Source: Bradyrhizobium sp. JYMT SZCCT0180 (GTDB lineage Bacteria > Pseudomonadota > Alphaproteobacteria > Rhizobiales > Xanthobacteraceae). From it: 64,000 nt of DNA. Positions 54,533 through 61,727 of the stretch are shown piece by piece (the stretch's first letter is position 1; every line of letters begins with the position of its first letter). The position numbers and the translations under genes were made by a program. Where the stretch lies: assembly GCF_018130165.1 (NCBI RefSeq), contig NZ_JAFCLZ010000001.1, positions 124,001 to 188,000 on the forward strand. The letters are read 5' to 3'. Below the pieces are notes generated by a model, which searched no databases, had not been told where the DNA came from, and saw only the letters and a program-made list of their open reading frames with translations.

Positions 54533-54814
54533 TCAGCGGCAGATCGTCTTGTAGGTGACGACGTGCTCGCCGGTGTAGCGATCAAAGCGGGTGACTTTCT
54601 TTTCGAAGCAGTCGTCGTTGTAGCCACCGGTGCGGTATCCATGGTCCTGGCGCGCATTGGCCGCAGCGGTGGCGACAACTGCGCCGGCGACCAGAGCGGC
54701 GGCGACGCCGAGGACAGAGCGGCCATTGCCGGCGGATGCGGTGGTCGGCGCGACAATCGTCGAGCCAGCGATCAGAGCGACGGTCAGGGTAGCGATGATG
54801 GTCTTGCGAAACAT
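54533..54814 (-). CDS. Small secreted protein, hypothetical
   Basis: A 93-residue protein with a signal peptide (IIATLTVALIAGSTIVAPTT, cleavage near SAGN at residue 27) followed by an alanine/valine-rich segment (GVAAALVAGAVVATAAANA) and a C-terminal part with paired cysteines (DDCFEKKV and KTICR). ATG 54814 follows GGAG six bases upstream. Typical small periplasmic or outer-membrane-associated proteins of alphaproteobacteria look like this; function unknown. Confidence 0.7.
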   Translation of the reverse strand: MFRKTIIATLTVALIAGSTIVAPTTASAGNGRSVLGVAAALVAGAVVATAAANARQDHGYRTGGYNDDCFEKKVTRFDRYTGEHVVTYKTICR

Positions 54815-54958
54815 GATGATCTCCAGGGGGTATCTGTGGCGGCGAACCATTTCGCCGATGACCTGACCCTAGAGAGCTTCCTTCCGACACGCTGTTCCCT
54901 GGGGAACAGGCCAGACTCCGCACCGTAACGAACTACGGCATAACCCGAATGGGTTGGA

Positions 54959-55165
54959 TTACAGCGTCTCTTGCTTGTGGCCGCATTGCTTGCAGGCGAA
55001 TTTGACGCGGGTGGCGCCCTTTTCGGCCTGCAGGCGGTTTGGCGCGCCACATTTGCCGCAAGTTGTCTCGATCCGCGTATTGCCCTGCTTGATGGTCAGG
55101 TTTCTTTTTTCCATGGTCTCGCGGATCAGGCGCTCGGCCTCCTCGCGCATCGCTTGCTTGTCCAT
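54959..55165 (-). CDS. Small zinc-ribbon protein
   Basis: A 68-residue protein with an N-terminal charged helix (REEAERLIRETMEKRN) and two CxxC pairs, CGKC near residues 36-39 and CKQC near 57-60, which would bind one zinc ion. ATG 55165 is preferred, with AGGTGCGG upstream; GTG 55174 is an alternative. Possible nucleic-acid or protein interaction role; no family name is claimed. Its upstream flank holds a repeat of the GGAAAACCGG type. Confidence 0.7.
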   Translation of the reverse strand: MDKQAMREEAERLIRETMEKRNLTIKQGNTRIETTCGKCGAPNRLQAEKGATRVKFACKQCGHKQETL

Positions 55166-55205
55166 CAGCCGCACCTGTCATGAAGAACGCTTGCCGCGCA
55201 CGTTA

Positions 55206-55301
55206 GATTGTGACGACGCATCTTCGAAGCGGCGTCACAATCCATCTTATCGTTTGAGCATAATCTCCTCGGAAAACCGGTACCCACTTTTCCGGATCAT
55301 G
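55206..55301. repeat. Palindromic repeat with conserved GGAAAACCGG core
   Basis: A hairpin GATTGTGACG...CGTCACAATC (55206-55242) is followed by GTTTGAGCATAATCTCC, GGAAAACCGGTACCCAC and TTTTCCGGATCATG. The core (55250-55301) matches 51431-51481 with few changes; only the leading hairpin differs in sequence. Confidence 0.85.
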
Positions 55302-55336
55302 TCTGTCAGGCACCTAACACATTTCGATGTCGGCCG

Positions 55337-56545
55337 TCACGCCGCTTCCGGCGTCAATGCGAGGATGCGCCGCACCAGCGCCAGCGCGGTTTCGGTGGCG
55401 GGATCGGCGGAAATGACGGGAACGGCCAGCACCAGCAGATCGACCGGTTGATGCGACAAAATAATCACATGCGTGGCATTGCCGGCCTTCATCAGCGACA
55501 TCAACCGTTCGACCGCGGGATCCGTCGCGGCAAGGCCCCATGGCGCTTCGGGACGGCGCAACACCCGGCGCGTCGACAGCGCGTTCCGCAACAATGGCGG
55601 ATCGTAGGCGGCAAGATCGCTTTCGCGGTAGCGCCGGGCACTCTCGAACATCGGATGGCGCGCCAGTTCCGCGATCAATTCGTCGCGGGTACCGGCCGCG
55701 GACGCCGCGACGGAATTCAAAACACCCGGCACCTGGGCTTCGAACAGCGCGCGCAGCGTATCGGTCATCAGGCCGATGGTCAGCACGCCCGCAATCGCGA
55801 TCGCGCAAAACCGCATGATTTGCGCGGCATCGACATCCGGCGACACGCAGGCGGCTGCCGCGCCAAGCAATGCGGAACTCACCAGCCGCAGCGCCGTCAT
55901 CAGGATACCCTGACGCCGCGTTTCGGTGCCGCTGCCTGCGATCAGGACGGCGGTGACGACCAATAGCGCGCCGAGCGCGCCAAGCCGGACCGGCATATCA
56001 GGCGCCAGCGCCTGATAATCCGTGACGATGAAGGGGATCACGATCAGCGCGCCGGCCGCGAGGCGGCCGATGCTGCGGTTTTCGGAGGCCAGCAGCGAGG
56101 TACGGTCCCGCGTCGCCAACAGCCACGCGCAAACGACAAATCCCGCAAGCTGGAATATCGCCAGCGCGATCGCATAAGGCGTCGTGTAGCTCTCCAGCCC
56201 GAACACGCCGCCGAGGCCGATCACGACCGCGCCCGCCATTGCCGCGATCTTGGCCGCACGCGGCGCGTGACGCCGCAAAATGCCTTCGGTGACAATCAGC
56301 GCGCCAAGCGGCAGCAACGCTGCCGGAATCAGCGACAGCCGGTCGAGCAGCACACTGCCGGTCCACCACGCCACGCCGCGCGCAAAAAACAACAGCGCGA
56401 CCACGCCGAGCAGCAGGAGCAGGCGCAGGGTCAATGGGCTTCGGGGATCGCGCCGGTAGAGCGCGAACATCGCGACGCAAAGCCCGAGCGCGCCGCAGAG
56501 ATTGACGATGGAATCGGCGATCACGCCTGATGACATCGGGCTCAT
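55337..56545 (-). CDS. Hypothetical multi-spanning membrane protein
   Basis: I do not recognise this 402-residue protein. The first ~260 residues hold about nine hydrophobic segments (for example LRLLLLLGVVALLFFARGVA near 40-59); the rest is soluble, with a FESARRYRESDLAAYDPPLL segment near 292-311 and a final strand-like THVIILSHQPVDLLVLAVPV. The ATG overlaps the stop of the upstream GNAT-like gene (ATGA), so the two are co-translated. It may form a membrane-linked pair with it. Confidence 0.7.
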   Translation of the reverse strand: MSPMSSGVIADSIVNLCGALGLCVAMFALYRRDPRSPLTLRLLLLLGVVALLFFARGVAWWTGSVLLDRLSLIPAALLPLGALIVTEGILRRHAPRAAKIAAMAGAVVIGLGGVFGLESYTTPYAIALAIFQLAGFVVCAWLLATRDRTSLLASENRSIGRLAAGALIVIPFIVTDYQALAPDMPVRLGALGALLVVTAVLIAGSGTETRRQGILMTALRLVSSALLGAAAACVSPDVDAAQIMRFCAIAIAGVLTIGLMTDTLRALFEAQVPGVLNSVAASAAGTRDELIAELARHPMFESARRYRESDLAAYDPPLLRNALSTRRVLRRPEAPWGLAATDPAVERLMSLMKAGNATHVIILSHQPVDLLVLAVPVISADPATETALALVRRILALTPEAA

Positions 56546-57591
56546 CGGCCACTCCCTCGCGGCCGCAAGGTGCCGAACGCGCGCGTATCGTCCATCCAGT
56601 GCATCACAGGCAGCACCAGCCGTTGCAGCGCCAGCACGGCGGAGGCCGCCAGCAGCGCCGGCATCGAGCCGGCCGGCACCTCGCGCTGCAGATAGCGCCG
56701 CGCCCCGGCGAGATCGACGCGGCCGAGCTGCAGCACATCGTCGCCCCTGGCGTAGTCGAGCTCGCGCAGGCAGAACGCGTTGTATTGCTCGTCGCGATGC
56801 TTTGGCGCGGCGTCCCAGGTTTTCTTCAGCGCGTCCGACCCGCCGGTATAGGCGTCGGTGATGACGAAACGCCCCTCGTCGAAACCGGCGTCGTCGCCGA
56901 CGCCGAACACCGCGCGATGGTGCCGCATGATGCCGCGCGCCAGTTGCAGATGGGCGAAGCTCTGCCGTGCGCCGGCATCGGCCGAGGGGTAGACATCCGA
57001 AAACGTGTCGCAGACCATGCCGAACACGGAAGGCACCTGCGTGACGTTCGAGATCCATTTGGGACGAAAGCCGTCGCGGGCGAACAGCACCAGCGTGGTC
57101 AGGCCGTACAGCACCCAGGACAGCCCCTGCCCCTGCACGTCAGGATCGACCATCACGAGGCCGAGATGGGTGACCTCTTGCTCCTCGCCGTCGAGCTCGA
57201 CGGACATCACCGACAGCGCGTTGAAGGCGATCGGGCGGCCGGTGGCTTCCTCACGGATCAGCGTGACGATAGCGCGCGACAGACGTTCGCGTTTCCCGGA
57301 GAAGATGCCGTAGGTGAGGCTGCCGGCCGGCAGGGTCTTGCCGGCGACGGTGCGCAAATCCGCAACCAGTGCGTCGAGGTCTGGCTGCGCCAGTGAAAGC
57401 CCCGGGCTTTCGACGATCCGCGTCTGCAGGCCGGTATGGGTGCGCAAGGTGAGATCGATGGTTTCCTGCGAGAACGCTTTTAGCCAGAACGCGCCATAGC
57501 TGCGCAGGCGCCCGGCCGCGGAGCTGATCTGCCCGAGGCCATGACGGATCGCCGAATTGCCGCTCCCAGAAGACGCCATGACACCTGCCAT
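56542..57591 (-). CDS. GNAT-like N-acyltransferase, hypothetical
   Basis: A 349-residue protein. HLGLVMVDPDVQGQGLSWVL (near residues 142-161) matches GNAT motif A, with the Q-x-x-G-x-G-like acetyl-CoA loop partly kept (QGQGLS). The surrounding strands agree with a GNAT core; the C-terminal third is extra and ends with a hydrophobic segment ALLAASAVLALQRLVLPVM near 315-333, which might anchor it to the membrane. Substrate unknown. ATG 57591 or 57579. It is translationally coupled to the membrane protein downstream. Confidence 0.65.
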   Translation of the reverse strand: MAGVMASSGSGNSAIRHGLGQISSAAGRLRSYGAFWLKAFSQETIDLTLRTHTGLQTRIVESPGLSLAQPDLDALVADLRTVAGKTLPAGSLTYGIFSGKRERLSRAIVTLIREEATGRPIAFNALSVMSVELDGEEQEVTHLGLVMVDPDVQGQGLSWVLYGLTTLVLFARDGFRPKWISNVTQVPSVFGMVCDTFSDVYPSADAGARQSFAHLQLARGIMRHHRAVFGVGDDAGFDEGRFVITDAYTGGSDALKKTWDAAPKHRDEQYNAFCLRELDYARGDDVLQLGRVDLAGARRYLQREVPAGSMPALLAASAVLALQRLVLPVMHWMDDTRAFGTLRPRGSGR

Positions 57592-57614
57592 TATACAGGC
57601 AAGACTTGTGCGCG

Positions 57615-57687
57615 GCGCCTGTTAAGGAGCCATGAGTTCGGCCGGTCAGGGTTGCGAAAGGGTAAAAGATGTTTGAACGGCGACGTG
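57615..57687. repeat. Duplicated intergenic element, copy A
   Basis: GTTAAGGAG near its left end, TCAGG-x-TTGC in the middle and GGTAAA-x-GAT near the right recur in the same order and spacing at 58481-58553, with about a quarter of bases changed. The two copies flank the small membrane gene and the first yiaAB gene. Confidence 0.65.
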
Positions 57688-57708
57688 AAAGTGGCGGGGA
57701 CAGTGTGA

Positions 57709-57996
57709 CTAGTCGCGAGATACCTTAAGCCCAAGACTAGCGAGAGAAACGCCAATACAGGCCGTTGCGAGCAGGAGCGGAAAGCCGGAGTAAAAATCGA
57801 GGACGATTTGAAGTGCGACCCAATCAGATTGTGGGTCCGGATGCCCCTTCCAGAGGACACGCATTGCAATGGGCGTCCAACTGCCTGTCATAAACCAGTA
57901 CACGAACTGGCTTAGAGCTCCGAGCGCCGCCCACAATGTTGCTAGCGATCCAAGGACAAACACAAGCCAGCCAAGCTTTCTCGTTAGCCAGATCAA
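57709..57996 (-). CDS. Small two-helix membrane protein, hypothetical
   Basis: A 95-residue protein with two or three hydrophobic segments: KLGWLVFVLGSLATLWAALG near residues 7-26, and FPLLLATACIGVSLASLGLK near 72-91. No family is recognised. It lies downstream of the first yiaAB gene on the same strand, separated by a terminator, and is enclosed by two copies of a duplicated intergenic element. An overlapping frame (57591-57869) is treated as its shadow. Confidence 0.55.
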   Translation of the reverse strand: MIWLTRKLGWLVFVLGSLATLWAALGALSQFVYWFMTGSWTPIAMRVLWKGHPDPQSDWVALQIVLDFYSGFPLLLATACIGVSLASLGLKVSRD

Positions 57997-58040
57997 GGCC
58001 TAAACCCCTAAGCCAATTGCGACGATCGCCGGACAGACAA

Positions 58041-58066
58041 ACGGCGGATGCCGAAGCACCCGCCGT
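58041..58066 (-). terminator. UUCG-tetraloop terminator after first yiaAB gene
   Basis: Read on the minus strand the 11-bp stem ACGGCGGGTGC / GCATCCGCCGT (one G-U pair) encloses a TTCG tetraloop and is followed by TTTGTCTGT. It lies about 40 bp after the yiaAB stop. A matching hairpin follows the second yiaAB gene. Confidence 0.75.
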
Positions 58067-58106
58067 CTGCCTTCGCCAGCCACGGCGCTCAGGTAACGCG
58101 GACCGA

Positions 58107-58382
58107 TTACGTTGATTTGGAAACTTCCATCAGCAGGCGCTCGGCCTTGGCGTCCTCGAGACGGTTCACCATCCGGTCGCTCTCGTGCATGTCGCGCACG
58201 GTCTTGGTCAGGGTGACGCAGCACTGCACGAGCATCAGGATGCCCATCGTGAGATAGCCCTTGATCCAGAGATCGACGGGCAGGAAGTAGACGCCGACGG
58301 CGACCATGAAGGCCGAGGCCGCGAACGAGACGTAGGTGAAGGTGACCCACGCGTTGCTGTGATGCTGGACATTCTGGTTCAT
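58107..58382 (-). CDS. YiaA/YiaB family inner-membrane protein, copy 1
   Basis: A 91-residue two-helix inner-membrane protein: AWVTFTYVSFAASAFMVAVG near residues 11-30 and KGYLTMGILMLVQCCVTLTK near 41-60, with a charged C-terminal tail (VNRLEDAKAERLLMEVSK). It differs from the second copy at 59990-60265 at only 15 of 91 positions by my count. The family function is unknown. It is the distal yiaAB copy of a co-directional stretch running from pspA. Confidence 0.85.
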   Translation of the reverse strand: MNQNVQHHSNAWVTFTYVSFAASAFMVAVGVYFLPVDLWIKGYLTMGILMLVQCCVTLTKTVRDMHESDRMVNRLEDAKAERLLMEVSKST

Positions 58383-58480
58383 GGCTCGATCCTGCTGATG
58401 CGGCTGAAGTGAATGACCGGTCCCGGCCCGCTGACGTGAACCCCGTTGCGGAACTTATCCGCCGTCGGATTTCTGCGCCC

Positions 58481-58553
58481 GCGCCAGTTAAGGAGATATG
58501 ACTCAAGCACCCTCAGGTTGCACAAAGGTAAACGATACATTGAGCGGCCATTG
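58481..58553. repeat. Duplicated intergenic element, copy B
   Basis: Counterpart of the element at 57615-57687, with GTTAAGGAG, TCAGG-TTGC and GGTAAA-CGAT in the same order. It lies just downstream of the first of the three paralogous membrane genes. Confidence 0.65.
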
Positions 58554-58561
58554 CAAATGAC

Positions 58562-58951
58562 TCATGATCGGGAACTGCTGATATCGTCGGGCCGGGTTTT
58601 TTGGGCGTTATAGTCGTGCGCAAGCAACGAGCACAGGCCCATGCAGAATGCGCCGCCGAGGCCTAACTGCACCGACATATCCTGCGGCATCGGTCCAAGC
58701 AGGGCGCGCGGCAGCACCATGGCCGCCGTCGCGCCGACCAGCGCCGTCAAGGGCGCCCTCAGCAGAAGCGGGATCGCGCGGGCCAGTTGCCCGTCAAGGA
58801 CGCCCACGATCGCCGAAACCGGAAAGGTGACAAGAAACAACAGCACCGCGAAGAAGAGGACAAAGCTTTCAAAGGGCATTCCAACCGCGACCCAGGTCGC
58901 AAGGACGACCGATAACGGACCCAGCAGCAGGAACACCAGCGTTCGATTCAT
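58562..58951 (-). CDS. Paralogous small membrane protein 1 of 3
   Basis: A 129-residue inner-membrane protein with about four hydrophobic segments. It shares with its two neighbours an N-terminal LVFLLLGPLSVVLATWVAVG, a middle loop LLLRAPLTALVGATAAM and a C-terminal block GGAFCMGLCSLLAHDY, near residues 100-115. No named family is known to me. It is third in the tandem array counted from pspA. ATG 58951. Confidence 0.75.
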   Translation of the reverse strand: MNRTLVFLLLGPLSVVLATWVAVGMPFESFVLFFAVLLFLVTFPVSAIVGVLDGQLARAIPLLLRAPLTALVGATAAMVLPRALLGPMPQDMSVQLGLGGAFCMGLCSLLAHDYNAQKTRPDDISSSRS

Positions 58952-59009
58952 TGAAATCAGCCCTCGTCAAAGTCTGGCTCTGCAATCGTTGATCGGGATC
59001 GCTCCCGGA

Positions 59010-59387
59010 TCAAGCCCTGGAGCCGCGATAATCGTGAGACAGCAGCGAGCACACGCCCATGCTGAGTGCGCCGATCATTGCGATCGGAAACAACCGATGC
59101 AGCGACGGCGGCACCGTCGTGTTCCCGAGATGGACCCACAAATAGAGCCCGACGGCAACGGCCGCACCGACCATGGTAGTCATGGGAACCCTCAGCCAAA
59201 TAGGCACGACATAGGCCAGAACTCCATCAACGGGTCCGACGATCGCACATACGATCAGGGTGAAGAAAAACACGATCGGAACGCCGTAGGAATCGAAGTG
59301 CGCCCCGATCGCGACGGTAACTATCGACCACGCAGCGAGAACCCCAAATACCGGACCCAGCAATGCGAACACGAGCGCTCGATTCAT
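59010..59387 (-). CDS. Paralogous small membrane protein 2 of 3
   Basis: A 125-residue membrane protein, the most diverged of the three paralogues. It keeps LVFALLGPVFGVLAAW at the N-terminus, WLRVPMTTMVGAAVAVG in the middle and IGALSMGVCSLLSHDY at the C-terminus. It starts 5 bp after the stop of the third paralogue, so they share a transcript. Confidence 0.75.
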   Translation of the reverse strand: MNRALVFALLGPVFGVLAAWSIVTVAIGAHFDSYGVPIVFFFTLIVCAIVGPVDGVLAYVVPIWLRVPMTTMVGAAVAVGLYLWVHLGNTTVPPSLHRLFPIAMIGALSMGVCSLLSHDYRGSRA

Positions 59388-59392
59388 TGAAG

Positions 59393-59839
59393 TCAGTCCC
59401 TCATTGCCACTTGGCTACGGCCATATTCGTGCGACAGCACCGAGCACACGCCCATGCAGAATGCGCCGCCGATCGCAAGCGCCATCGACATCTCCTGCGG
59501 CAGCGGTCCGAGCAAGGCGGCCGGCAGACCAACGGCGGCCACCGCGCCGACGAGCCCGGTCAGGGGCGCCCGCAAGAAGATCGACAAGGAGCGGGACAGG
59601 ATGCCGTCGACGAGTCCGGTGATTGCCGAGACCAGCAGGGCGATGACAAACACCTGCTTGGCGATGAGCACGAGCCAGGCGTTAAGTCCCCCGCTCGCAA
59701 CGTCGGGTGACAAGGCGACGAGAACGCCGAGGATCGGGCCCAGCAACAGGAACACCAGCGCCCGTCGCAGCGAGGGCGGACCCCATGCCGGTACGCCGCC
59801 AAATTCATCATCGAGAGGATTTTCGGAAGACATATGCAT
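59393..59839 (-). CDS. Paralogous small membrane protein 3 of 3
   Basis: A protein of about 148 residues with an extra polar N-terminus (SSENPLDDEFGGVPAWGPPS) before the shared membrane part: LVFLLLGPILGVLVAL, FLRAPLTGLVGAVAAVG and GGAFCMGVCSVLSHEY. ATG 59839 follows AGGTGAGG; ATG 59833 is an alternative. It is the first of the tandem triplet downstream of the second yiaAB terminator. Confidence 0.75.
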   Translation of the reverse strand: MHMSSENPLDDEFGGVPAWGPPSLRRALVFLLLGPILGVLVALSPDVASGGLNAWLVLIAKQVFVIALLVSAITGLVDGILSRSLSIFLRAPLTGLVGAVAAVGLPAALLGPLPQEMSMALAIGGAFCMGVCSVLSHEYGRSQVAMRD

Positions 59840-59936
59840 CGTCCTCACCTTTCTCTTGCCAGGTAAATTGGAGTTCGCGCGGGATTGCGCTCCAACGCGA
59901 TCGTTGATGGGCCGGGGCGCGCCCCCGGAGAAACGG

Positions 59937-59962
59937 ACGGCGGATGCCGAAACACCCGCCGC
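59937..59962 (-). terminator. UUCG-tetraloop terminator after second yiaAB gene
   Basis: The same hairpin plan as at 58041-58066: on the minus strand an 11-base arm ending GTGT, a TTCG tetraloop, then GCATCCGCCGT. The hairpin and flanking words match the first copy, so the duplicated unit included this 3' flank. It separates pspA-yiaAB2 from the membrane triplet. Confidence 0.7.
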
Positions 59963-59989
59963 CCGCCTTCGCCAGCACGCGCCACAGGT

Positions 59990-60265
59990 TTACGCGGCCT
60001 TCGAAACTTCCATCAGCAGGCGCTCGGCTTTCGCATCTTCGATGCGGTTCACCAGCTTGCCGCTTTCGTGCATGTCACGGACGGTCTTGGTCAGGGTGAC
60101 GCAGCACTGGACCATCATGATGATGCCCATCGTGAGATAGCCCTTCATCCAGAGATCGATCGGCAGATAAAACAGGCCGACGGCGACCATGAAGACGGAG
60201 GCGGCGAACGAAACATAGGTGAAGGTGACCCAGGCATTGCTGTGGGGTTGGACATTCTGGTTCAT
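59990..60265 (-). CDS. YiaA/YiaB family inner-membrane protein, copy 2
   Basis: A 91-residue two-helix membrane protein: AWVTFTYVSFAASVFMVAVG near residues 11-30 and KGYLTMGIIMMVQCCVTLTK near 41-60. 76 of 91 residues equal copy 1; most changes are conservative. It lies 66 bp downstream of pspA on the same strand and is probably co-transcribed with it, linking YiaAB to PspA-type membrane maintenance. Confidence 0.87.
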   Translation of the reverse strand: MNQNVQPHSNAWVTFTYVSFAASVFMVAVGLFYLPIDLWMKGYLTMGIIMMVQCCVTLTKTVRDMHESGKLVNRIEDAKAERLLMEVSKAA

Positions 60266-60331
60266 GATAATCTCCTGTGTGTGGACGTTTGAGGTTGGGT
60301 ATCAATCGAAGGCTTGCTTCACAAAGTAAGT

Positions 60332-61027
60332 TCAGGTCGTCTGCGTGCGCTTGGCGTTCAGCCGCGCGAGCACGTCGTCGGCGGTGGTTTTCAGTCGCGG
60401 GCCAAAGCCCTGTTCGGCGAGCTTCTCGGCGGTCGCCAGCGGTCCTGAGGCGGCATCGAGTTCGATCAGGGCTTCGTCGGCGGCCTGGGCTTCCATCTGC
60501 CTTTCGCGCAGACGCTTCAGTGTCCGCTCGGCTTCCGGCAGCGTGGATTCGTAAGGGCGCGTCGCCTCCACCCCGCCGCGGCGCATGGCGCGGACCGCTT
60601 CCGAAGCACGGGCGATGCGGCGACCGCGGTCGAGTTCGGTGATCCGGGACTCCGCACCGGCGACCTGGCGCTTCATCCGCGTGATCTCGGACGCGAACAG
60701 CGTGCGCGCGGTCATCGCGGCGTCGCGGTCGGCTTCGAGGTTGGCGATGGCCTGCGCGGCCTCGCGGGCGAGATCTTCCCGGCCGGCATCAAGCGCCGCG
60801 GTGGTGCGCACTTCGAGATCGGCGATCCGGGCGTTGGTGGCGTCGAGCCGGCGGCCCTCCTGCTGATCGCCTGCGATCGCCAGCGCCAGCGTCCGCTTGG
60901 AACGCTCGACCGCCGCGGCGGCGTCGCGCATCTGCTGGTCGAGGATCAGAAGCGCCGAGCGGTCTTCCAGTTCTTCTCCCGCCGCAGCCACGCTGCCCCG
61001 GAAAAGCGTCAAAACAGTTTTGAACAT
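60332..61027 (-). CDS. pspA: PspA/IM30 family protein
   Basis: A 231-residue protein made almost wholly of long charged coiled-coil helices, as in PspA/Vipp1 (IM30), which polymerise on damaged inner membrane. The N-terminal helix MFKTVLTLFRGSVAAAGEEL is amphipathic and membrane-binding in the family, and LEDRSALLILDQQMRDAAAA begins the hairpin. ATG 61027 follows AGGGAGCTG. The promoter region upstream contains three palindromes shared with the divergent tetR gene, so TetR probably represses it. No PspF, PspB or PspC gene is nearby. Confidence 0.87.
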   Translation of the reverse strand: MFKTVLTLFRGSVAAAGEELEDRSALLILDQQMRDAAAAVERSKRTLALAIAGDQQEGRRLDATNARIADLEVRTTAALDAGREDLAREAAQAIANLEADRDAAMTARTLFASEITRMKRQVAGAESRITELDRGRRIARASEAVRAMRRGGVEATRPYESTLPEAERTLKRLRERQMEAQAADEALIELDAASGPLATAEKLAEQGFGPRLKTTADDVLARLNAKRTQTT

Positions 61028-61044
61028 TTGCAGCTCCCTGTGTT

Positions 61045-61059
61045 ATGAGCATTGCTCAT
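61045..61059. promoter_or_regulatory. Putative TetR operator 1
   Basis: Palindrome ATGAGC-ATT-GCTCAT, with 6-bp perfect arms around a 3-base centre. It is the copy nearest pspA, ending 18 bp from its start codon. Confidence 0.7.
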
Positions 61060-61077
61060 GAATTAGTTGTAGCACAT

Positions 61078-61094
61078 CTTGAGCATTGCTCAAG
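61078..61094. promoter_or_regulatory. Putative TetR operator 2
   Basis: Palindrome CTTGAGC-ATT-GCTCAAG, 7-bp perfect arms, the strongest of the three. Its centre is 34 bp from that of operator 1. Confidence 0.75.
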
Positions 61095-61101
61095 AACTAT
61101 T

Positions 61102-61116
61102 TTGAGCATCGCTCAA
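61102..61116. promoter_or_regulatory. Putative TetR operator 3
   Basis: Palindrome TTGAGC-ATC-GCTCAA, 6-bp perfect arms; its centre is 23 bp from that of operator 2. It lies 5 bp before the chosen tetR start, so bound repressor would block its own gene too. Confidence 0.7.
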
Positions 61117-61121
61117 GAAAA

Positions 61122-61727
61122 ATGAGAGAAATGTCTAAGGCACTGGAAAGACGAGCTAAATTACGCAAGGATTTGATCCTGGCGGCGGAACGGAGCATTT
61201 CCACGGGCGGTTTGGGGGCCCTGAAGACGCGGGAACTGGCGCGGGAGATCGGCTGCGCCAACGGGGCGGTGTATAATCTGGTCGACGATATGGACGAACT
61301 GGTCCTGCTGGTGGGATCGCGTACGCTGCGACGGCTCGACGCCGCCCTGAGCGAGGCCGAAAGCGCAGGTCCCCCCTCACCGGCCGAAACGCTGGTGCGC
61401 ATTGCGGTCGCCTATTGCGACTTCGCCGCCGAAAATCTCGAACTCTGGCGCGCACTGTTCGAACACCGCATGACGCCGGGTAAACCGATTCCGGAATGGG
61501 CGGTCAGCGAGCAGATGGACCTGTTTCGTCACATCTTCCAGCCGCTCGCGGCACTGCTGCCGTCACGATCTCCAGGCGAACTCGGCGTCACGGCGCGCAG
61601 TCTTTTCTCGGCCGTGCACGGCATGGTGCTGCTCGGCCTCGAACAGAAGCTGATCGCGGTGCCGGTCGAGGCGCTGCGCGCGGAGATCGCGGTGATCGTG
61701 CGGGCGATGGTGAAGGGGCTGACCTAG
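61122..61727 (+). CDS. TetR/AcrR family transcriptional regulator
   Basis: A protein of about 201 residues. The HTH is KTRELAREIGCANGAVYNLV (near residues 36-55), typical of TetR proteins, and the C-terminal ligand domain is helical (WHG-type pattern, not certain). ATG 61122 is used; the frame continues upstream through operator 3 to TTG 61086, which is unlikely, and ATG 61131 is possible. It is divergent from pspA with three palindromes between them. The stop codon is part of a repeat element shared with the convergent gene. Confidence 0.85.
   Translation: MREMSKALERRAKLRKDLILAAERSISTGGLGALKTRELAREIGCANGAVYNLVDDMDELVLLVGSRTLRRLDAALSEAESAGPPSPAETLVRIAVAYCDFAAENLELWRALFEHRMTPGKPIPEWAVSEQMDLFRHIFQPLAALLPSRSPGELGVTARSLFSAVHGMVLLGLEQKLIAVPVEALRAEIAVIVRAMVKGLT

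Noticed and set aside
57591..57869. 92-codon minus-strand ORF overlapping the small membrane gene
   Set aside because: It overlaps the better-supported two-helix protein in another frame and shows no structure of its own.
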